Shown: piece by piece, positions 59,743 to 64,000 of the stretch
Layout: each line of letters starts with the position of its first letter
How positions within the stretch are numbered: the stretch's first letter is position 1
Translations under genes and position numbers: made by a program
NCBI GenBank assembly: GCA_027483945.1
Contig: JAIXTM010000006.1
Location: 1-64,000 of the forward strand
Length of the DNA: 64,000 nt
Source of the DNA: Hyphomicrobiales bacterium
GTDB lineage: Bacteria > Pseudomonadota > Alphaproteobacteria > Rhizobiales > Beijerinckiaceae
Direction: 5' to 3'
Notes under the pieces: generated by a model
What the model was told of the DNA's origin: nothing
What the model saw: only the letters and a program-made list of their open reading frames with translations
The model's database searches: none

Positions 59743-60612
59743 ATGTCGTTCATCAACCATCGCGGCTTTGCCCGCCGCAGCATGAGCCGGGCCTCGACCA
59801 GCCCCCTCACGGACGAGCAGCTTCGCCGCTTCGTCCCCTCCGCCTTCGCCGAGCAGGCCCATGAGAGCCGCTCCGAACGCTTCGCGGTCATCCCCACCAG
59901 CCGGGTGATCGACGCCATGCGCGCCGAGGGCTTCCAGCCCTACTCCGCCAAGCAGAGCCGGACGCGGGATGAGAGCCGGCGCGACTTCACCAAGCACATG
60001 ATCCGGTTCCGCCACGGCCAGCAGGCCGGCGGCAGCCTCAAGCTGAACGAGACCTTCCCCGAGGTCGTCCTGGTCAACGCCAACGACGGGACCAGCGCCT
60101 ACAAGCTGATGGCCGGCATGTTCCGGCTGGTCTGCCTCAACGGGATGGTGATCCGGGAGCAGGATCACGGCTCGGTCACGGTGAAGCACATGGGCGATGT
60201 TCGCCGGACGGTGATCGAGGGATCTTACGAGGTCCTGGACGAGAGCCGGCGCGCGCTCACGGCGGCCGAAGCCTGGGCCGGCATCACGCTCAACCGGGAC
60301 GCCCAGATGGCCCTGGCCGAAGGCGCGCGCATCCTCCGCTTCGGCGACGCCGAGGGCGAGGTGAAGTCGCCCATCACGGCGGACCAGCTTCTCACGCCGC
60401 GCCGGCATGCCGATACCTCGAACGATCTCTGGACGGTCTTCAACCGGGTGCAGGAGAACGTCATCAAGGGCGGGCTGCAGGCTTGGACGCGGGATGAGAA
60501 CGGCCGGCGCCGCCGCGTCACCACCCGGGAGGTCCAGGGGATCGACCAGGACGTGAAGCTGAACCGGGCGCTTTGGGCGCTTGGCGCGCGGATGGCCGAA
60601 CTGGCCGGCTGA
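59743..60612 (+). CDS. DUF932 phage protein
   Basis: 289 residues. VIDAMRAEGFQPYSAKQSRT, HMIRFRHGQQ, EVVLVNANDGTSAYKLMAGM, FRLVCLNGMVI match DUF932 (phage/plasmid protein, LGT_TIGR03299-like). Role unknown; such genes often sit in early accessory clusters. Confidence 0.85.
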   Translation: MSFINHRGFARRSMSRASTSPLTDEQLRRFVPSAFAEQAHESRSERFAVIPTSRVIDAMRAEGFQPYSAKQSRTRDESRRDFTKHMIRFRHGQQAGGSLKLNETFPEVVLVNANDGTSAYKLMAGMFRLVCLNGMVIREQDHGSVTVKHMGDVRRTVIEGSYEVLDESRRALTAAEAWAGITLNRDAQMALAEGARILRFGDAEGEVKSPITADQLLTPRRHADTSNDLWTVFNRVQENVIKGGLQAWTRDENGRRRRVTTREVQGIDQDVKLNRALWALGARMAELAG

Positions 60613-60669
60613 TCAACCACCCCGACGGGCGGGGCCGTGGGCAACCGCGGCCCCGCGGAGGAACAAACC

Positions 60670-60972
60670 ATGAATGCAAGAAACCCCTATGGCTTCGGAT
60701 ACGCGGCCGGGATGCGCGGCGATCCCCTGGATAGCTGCCCCTACGTCGGTGACCTTGAAGACCCGCGTGACTGGCGCGCCGGCCATCAGGCCGGGCTTCG
60801 TGCCCGGGAAGTGGGCGGGCCGACCGTGGTTCACGCCGGTGTCGCGGTCGACCTTGCCGCGGCGCTCCGCGCCCTGGTCGAGAGGGCGGAGGGGATCGAC
60901 GGCCCGAGCTATGACGAGATCGTCGCCGCCAAGGACGCGCTCCGCCGGGCGCAATGGGCGGGCGTGGCCTAA
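60670..60972 (+). CDS. Hypothetical phage protein
   Basis: 100 residues. NPYGFGYAAGMRGDPLDSCP, YVGDLEDPRDWRAGHQAGLR looks like the ribosome-modulation-factor-like GxxAG..G....CPY motif found in small bacterial and phage proteins, here N-terminal. C-terminal helices. A role on ribosomes would be speculation. Confidence 0.62.
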   Translation: MNARNPYGFGYAAGMRGDPLDSCPYVGDLEDPRDWRAGHQAGLRAREVGGPTVVHAGVAVDLAAALRALVERAEGIDGPSYDEIVAAKDALRRAQWAGVA

Positions 60973-61006
60973 GCACATAACCATCTGGTTTTGCATCACT
61001 TTCCTC

Positions 61007-61105
61007 TTGCAAAGCCGGGCTTTCCGGCTTATAAAATCAGCACCGCCGGGGATTGGCCCGGCGGAGGCCCCGGTTGACCCCGGGGCGCCTTGAAGGAACC
61101 CCGCC
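61007..61105 (+). promoter_or_regulatory. Promoter and double-hairpin leader (copy B)
   Basis: TTGCAA (61007-61012), 17-bp spacer AGCCGG-GCTTT-CCGGCT, TATAAA (61030-61035). Leader hairpins CCGCCGGG-GATTGG-CCCGGCGG (61043-61064) and GCCCCGG-TTGACC-CCGGGGC (61067-61086), then GAAGGA. No full operator is seen upstream, unlike copy A. Confidence 0.8.
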
Positions 61106-61387
61106 ATGGCTACCCAGGCCCTTGACGCCTTGCTCACCGCCACCCGCTTCTCCTGCAAACCCACGGGCTGGCCCACCGGGGTCGGCGCCTCGGCCGCCTT
61201 GGTTGAGGCCGCCGGCTTGCCCAGCTTCGGCATGGTGGACGTCTACGGGCGCCATTTTCCGGCCCCCACGAGCGACTTCCAGAAGGCGGACATGCCGCAG
61301 CACTTCATCCTCGAAGGCATCGAGGACCGCTGGCTGGTCGACACCCAGGGCTACTCCTACGCGCGCTACATCGCGCTGATCGGCTGA
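61106..61387 (+). CDS. Hypothetical phage protein
   Basis: 93 residues (MATQALDALLTATRFSCKPT...). Beta-rich (MVDVYGRHFPAPTSDFQKAD, RWLVDTQGYSYARYIALI). First gene of the last plus-strand operon; controlled by the copy B promoter and leader. Not recognised. Confidence 0.68.
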   Translation: MATQALDALLTATRFSCKPTGWPTGVGASAALVEAAGLPSFGMVDVYGRHFPAPTSDFQKADMPQHFILEGIEDRWLVDTQGYSYARYIALIG

Positions 61388-61397
61388 GGAGGAAGCC

Positions 61398-61637
61398 ATG
61401 CCCGAGATGACCAAGCACGAGCGCAACGTCGCGCGCAGCCAGCAGGCCCTCCTCGCCGCCAAGGCCCGCTTTGACGCCCACATTGCCGACCTGCAGAAGA
61501 TGAGCGCCGACCACTTTGGCGCCGATCCGGAAGGCCCGGTCTGGGGCGTCGCTGCCAACCTGGAAACCTGGAACGACCATCTCCGCCGGGTCACGGACTC
61601 CTACTTCAAGCGCGGTGAGTGGGCGGAGGAAGGCTGA
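61398..61637 (+). CDS. Small helical protein
   Basis: 79 residues (MPEMTKHERNVARSQQALLA...). Helical, ending YFKRGEWAEEG. TGATG link to the next gene. Unknown. Confidence 0.6.
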   Translation: MPEMTKHERNVARSQQALLAAKARFDAHIADLQKMSADHFGADPEGPVWGVAANLETWNDHLRRVTDSYFKRGEWAEEG

Positions 61638-61909
61638 TGGGAATCCTTCGCGCCGACACGCGCCGCGCCGCCGAGCAGGCGCTCTCCGTTCTGGGCTACT
61701 TCCCCGTGCCGGACGCGGCCCTGCCGCGGGGCTACCGCAACGAGGCGGACTTCGCGTGGTGGTGGAACCCCGCCACGCGCAAAGCCGGGAGTGTCTCGAT
61801 GATCCGCGAAGGGTGGTGGCAAGCCGGGTGGTTCCTCTCCTGCGACCGAGAGTCGGTCCGGATGGGCGATGCCTTTGCAGCCTGGGCGAATAAGGAGCCG
61901 AAGCCATGA
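61637..61909 (+). CDS. Hypothetical phage protein
   Basis: 90 residues from MGILRADTRRAAEQALSVLG. FAWWWNPATRKAGSVSMIRE and GWWQAGWFLSCDRE form a small Trp-rich beta sheet. Unknown. Confidence 0.6.
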   Translation: MGILRADTRRAAEQALSVLGYFPVPDAALPRGYRNEADFAWWWNPATRKAGSVSMIREGWWQAGWFLSCDRESVRMGDAFAAWANKEPKP

Positions 61910-62166
61910 GCATCAAATGGGGTGAGCGGCATAGCAACCACACCGCCGCCGTCGGCAAGGTCGGCTTCATCCAGGCGAATTGGCACGAGGGCGGCTATAA
62001 GGTCTTCGTCTTCGGCAATGAGGCATCGGCGCGGCCCGCGAAGAAGGAGGACGCCAAGGCCCTCGCCATCCGCATCGCACGCCGGCTGCTCACTGAGGCA
62101 CTGGCCGCCTTGCCGGAGCCGGAGAAGGCGCCGCCAGAAGGGGCGTTCCCGGAGCCGAAGCCGTGA
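61906..62166 (+). CDS. Hypothetical phage protein
   Basis: 86 residues. MSIKWGERHSNHTAAVGKVG, FIQANWHEGGYKVFVFG then a helix and Pro-rich end. A small beta hairpin plus helix; ATGA start. Unknown. Confidence 0.6.
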   Translation: MSIKWGERHSNHTAAVGKVGFIQANWHEGGYKVFVFGNEASARPAKKEDAKALAIRIARRLLTEALAALPEPEKAPPEGAFPEPKP

Positions 62167-62354
62167 GGCGCGCGCAGCGCAAGGCGCACATCGCGGAGAG
62201 CAAGGCCCGGACTGAGGCGGAGATCCGCGCCGTCGCCGGCAAGATGGCGCACCGGCCCGTGGCCGAGGTCGTCCAATACCTGCGGGAATCGCGCGGCATC
62301 GCCGCGGACCCCGCTTTCGTGCAATCTCTGCTGGCTGAAGGAACGCGGCGATGA
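62163..62354 (+). CDS. Small basic protein
   Basis: 63 residues from GTG 62163 (GTGA). RRAQRKAHIAESKARTEAEI and AEVVQYLRESRGIAADPAFV; helical and Arg-rich. Unknown. Confidence 0.55.
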   Translation: MRRAQRKAHIAESKARTEAEIRAVAGKMAHRPVAEVVQYLRESRGIAADPAFVQSLLAEGTRR

Positions 62355-62566
62355 ATCCTGGTGACGCACTAACCGAGATCGAGCGGCTGGAAGCCGAGTT
62401 GCGGATCACGCGGCGCGCGCTCTGGTGTGTCGTTCGGCAGGTCGGCGGGGAGGTCAGCCTCTCGCCGTCGCTGGTCGCATCGGCCGCGCCGGACAAGGCG
62501 GTGCTGACCGTGGTGCCCTCGCCCGATACCCTCAAGATGATCATCCGCGCCGAGTTGAAGCCGTGA
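62351..62566 (+). CDS. Small hypothetical protein
   Basis: 71 residues (MNPGDALTEIERLEAELRIT...). N-terminal coiled helix then a short beta part. ATGA start. Unknown. Confidence 0.55.
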   Translation: MNPGDALTEIERLEAELRITRRALWCVVRQVGGEVSLSPSLVASAAPDKAVLTVVPSPDTLKMIIRAELKP

Positions 62567-62775
62567 GTGAAGCCCAGCAGCCGACCGACCGGGTGACGGT
62601 CGCCATCGGGAGCAACGGCGAAGGGGTGACGCTCACCATTTCGCCGGCCGAGTGGATCACAGACCGGACGCACATGATGAGCATCATTGCCCATCGGATT
62701 GACCAGGAGATGCAGCGCGCGCGCGAAGCCGTGGACGCCGCCCGAAAGGCCGGCCCGAAGGGGAAGCTGCCATGA
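62563..62775 (+). CDS. Small hypothetical protein
   Basis: 70 residues from GTG 62563 (GTGA). RVTVAIGSNGEGVTLTISPA followed by a long helix. Unknown. Confidence 0.55.
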   Translation: MSEAQQPTDRVTVAIGSNGEGVTLTISPAEWITDRTHMMSIIAHRIDQEMQRAREAVDAARKAGPKGKLP

Positions 62776-63044
62776 CCCCCGACCAGCTTGCCCATTGCCT
62801 GTCGGCCATCGGCTGGAACGCCCCCGCCCTGGCGCGCGCGCTTGGCTTGGAGGAGACCACGGCCCGGCGCTGGCTCAAGGGCGCGCGGCCTATTCCGGAG
62901 GCTGTGGAGGCTTGGCTGGAAGCCTTGGCGGCGGCCCACCGGGCGCTTCCTGCGCCCCGTCCAGGCGGCCCCACCGGGCGCCGGGGGCGGCCCCACGGCG
63001 GGAGCCTCTTCCTGCCGCCTACGGGCGGCCCTGGCGCCGCCTAA
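62772..63044 (+). CDS. Small HTH protein
   Basis: 90 residues. LAHCLSAIGWNAPALARALG, LEETTARRWLKGARPIPEAV is a compact XRE/Cro-like helix-turn-helix, then a Gly/Pro-rich disordered tail. Convergent with the methyltransferase-like gene (4-nt overlap). A second candidate regulator for this cluster. Confidence 0.7.
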   Translation: MTPDQLAHCLSAIGWNAPALARALGLEETTARRWLKGARPIPEAVEAWLEALAAAHRALPAPRPGGPTGRRGRPHGGSLFLPPTGGPGAA

Positions 63045-63685
63045 GCCGGCCCTGACGCCGCCTCAATCACGGCCAGCCCGTGCCACATGCCCAGGCTGTG
63101 GTGGGCGAGGTCGCTTTCCCGCAAGGACGCCAGACGGCCGCCCATCTGCTCCGCGGCCGCCTCAAGCGCGCGTCGCGCCAGGTCGGTCCACCGGCGGTGC
63201 GCCCCCATCCCGGACGCCGGAACCCCCGCCAAGGCCGCAAGCTCGCGCGTCACGCGGCCCAGCATGGCCCGCCGGACGGAGCCGTCGGTGATCACAATGG
63301 CCAGGCGCTCACCTGGCGCCAGGCGCCGACGCGCCGCGATCACGGCAACCTCGGCCCACGGGCCGCCATAGGCATCGAGGTCGAAGATCCGGAAGCGGGA
63401 CAGGTCGAGCGCGCGCAGCGCGATCAGGCTCTCGGTGTGGTGCACCGGCGCCGGATGGCGCAGCACCTTCTCAAGCTCCTTCTCGACGCCGACATAGCCC
63501 TCGGCGCGGCGCCAGACGCGCTGCCAGATAGCCCCCCGCCCCGCGAAGCAATCCAGGACGGCCCCGCCCACTTCCTCGAGCGCCGCCTCGCGCAGCCCGA
63601 GCTTCGCCGGGAACGCGGCCGGGTCGTTGTCCTTCTTGACGTGGGAGCGCCGGCCCAGGTCGGCCGCGAAGCTACGCTTTGCCAT
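63041..63685 (-). CDS. Methyltransferase-fold protein, possibly inactive
   Basis: 214 residues. AVLDCFAGRGAIWQRVW is SAM motif I of DNA methyltransferases, and VGVEKELEKVLRHPAP looks like motif II. Where NPPY/F should be, I see only FDLDAYGGPWAE, so the catalytic tetrad is missing or replaced (DAYG). Could be a degraded or regulatory relative, or an RNA/protein methylase. Confidence 0.65.
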   Translation of the reverse strand: MAKRSFAADLGRRSHVKKDNDPAAFPAKLGLREAALEEVGGAVLDCFAGRGAIWQRVWRRAEGYVGVEKELEKVLRHPAPVHHTESLIALRALDLSRFRIFDLDAYGGPWAEVAVIAARRRLAPGERLAIVITDGSVRRAMLGRVTRELAALAGVPASGMGAHRRWTDLARRALEAAAEQMGGRLASLRESDLAHHSLGMWHGLAVIEAASGPA

Positions 63686-64000
63686 TCGTCACGCCGTTCA
63701 GGTTCGAAGCCACCTGGACGCCGGGGATCGCCGACAGCGCCTTGATGGCGTGCAGCGCCTCGGCCTGGCTGGCGAATGGCCCCTCGACGGAGATCCAGAA
63801 GGTCGGGTTGATCTCGGCCGTCCGGACCATGGACTTCGGGACGCCGTTCGCCTGGCCGCCGTCGGCGTCGCCCGCCTGGTCTTCGGCGAAGGCCATCAGG
63901 TCCTCGATCTCGTTCTGCTTGAAGCCCGTGAGCCCCAGGTTGAAGGACTCCTGCCCGAGCGCGGCAAGCTCCTTCGCCAGCATCGTCTCGTCCCACGCGC
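63672..64000 (-). CDS. ParB-like protein (5' end beyond window)
   Basis: About 109 C-terminal residues are visible. AWDETMLAKELAALGQESFN, LGLTGFKQNEIEDLMAFAED is typical of phage ParB/Srx-domain proteins that often carry a methylase (W.E..L..EL..L...(F/D)...LTGF...E...L). A C-terminal extension (RTAEINPTFWISVEGPFASQ) follows. ParB-like genes commonly lie near terminase, which may be just outside the window. Confidence 0.7.
   Translation of the reverse strand, partial: AWDETMLAKELAALGQESFNLGLTGFKQNEIEDLMAFAEDQAGDADGGQANGVPKSMVRTAEINPTFWISVEGPFASQAEALHAIKALSAIPGVQVASNLNGVTNGKA

Overview
The window is the interior of a temperate, high-GC tailed phage (siphovirus type). The evidence is a head-tail structural operon with a 2152-residue tape measure, a lysis cassette, a tyrosine integrase next to a partial tRNA-Thr attachment site, a repressor/Cro-like divergent switch and a Red-like recombination module. 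The alphaproteobacterial look (GC-rich codons, GTA-type 3TM holin, attP resembling tRNA-Thr(GGT)) suggests a Rhodospirillales/Acetobacteraceae-like host; that host call is inference. attP lies mid-window with phage genes on both sides, so this looks like a free or circularly permuted phage genome rather than an integrated prophage. Terminase and portal genes are not in the window.

Layout. (1) 1-19268, mostly minus strand: short operons of small, translationally coupled genes (ATGA/GTGA/TGATG overlaps). They contain an RNA-processing set (RtcB, an ATP-dependent RNA ligase-like protein, a CCA-enzyme-like nucleotidyltransferase), an adenine-type DNA methyltransferase, a primase-helicase interrupted by an intein, RuvC-like nuclease, HNH endonucleases and SSB. 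(2) 19275-29306, plus strand: the repressor, exonuclease and RecT, two odd repeat-rich gaps, a MazG-like enzyme, an excisionase-like gene overlapping the integrase, attP and four small genes. (3) 29400-53197, minus strand: one long late operon (read right to left: protease, scaffold, decoration, capsid, connectors, tail tube, chaperones, tape measure, distal tail, three related fibre proteins, holins, endolysin). (4) 53391-63044, plus strand: a lipoprotein and some twenty small early-type genes; a tRNA(CAT) lies on the minus strand. (5) 63041-64000, minus strand: a methyltransferase-fold protein and the end of a ParB-like protein.

Regulation is the most striking feature. A 24-bp inverted repeat, AAAATCGCAA-N4-TTGCGATTTT, recurs at about a dozen gene-cluster boundaries in both strands. 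At most sites a sigma70-like promoter with a 17-bp spacer starts at or just beyond the repeat. Two copies lie between the Cro-like and repressor genes, so the phage appears to use one repressor to silence many scattered promoters. Several of these transcripts also carry a leader hairpin with a (T/A)TGAC(C/T) loop just before a GAAGGA-type ribosome binding site.

Other noteworthy items are a strong promoter plus intrinsic terminator bracketing a ~65-nt candidate small RNA, a class 3 intein in the helicase Walker A motif, and an attP that carries its own promoter and terminator for the host tRNA it splits. All statements come from reading the sequence; no database search was run.
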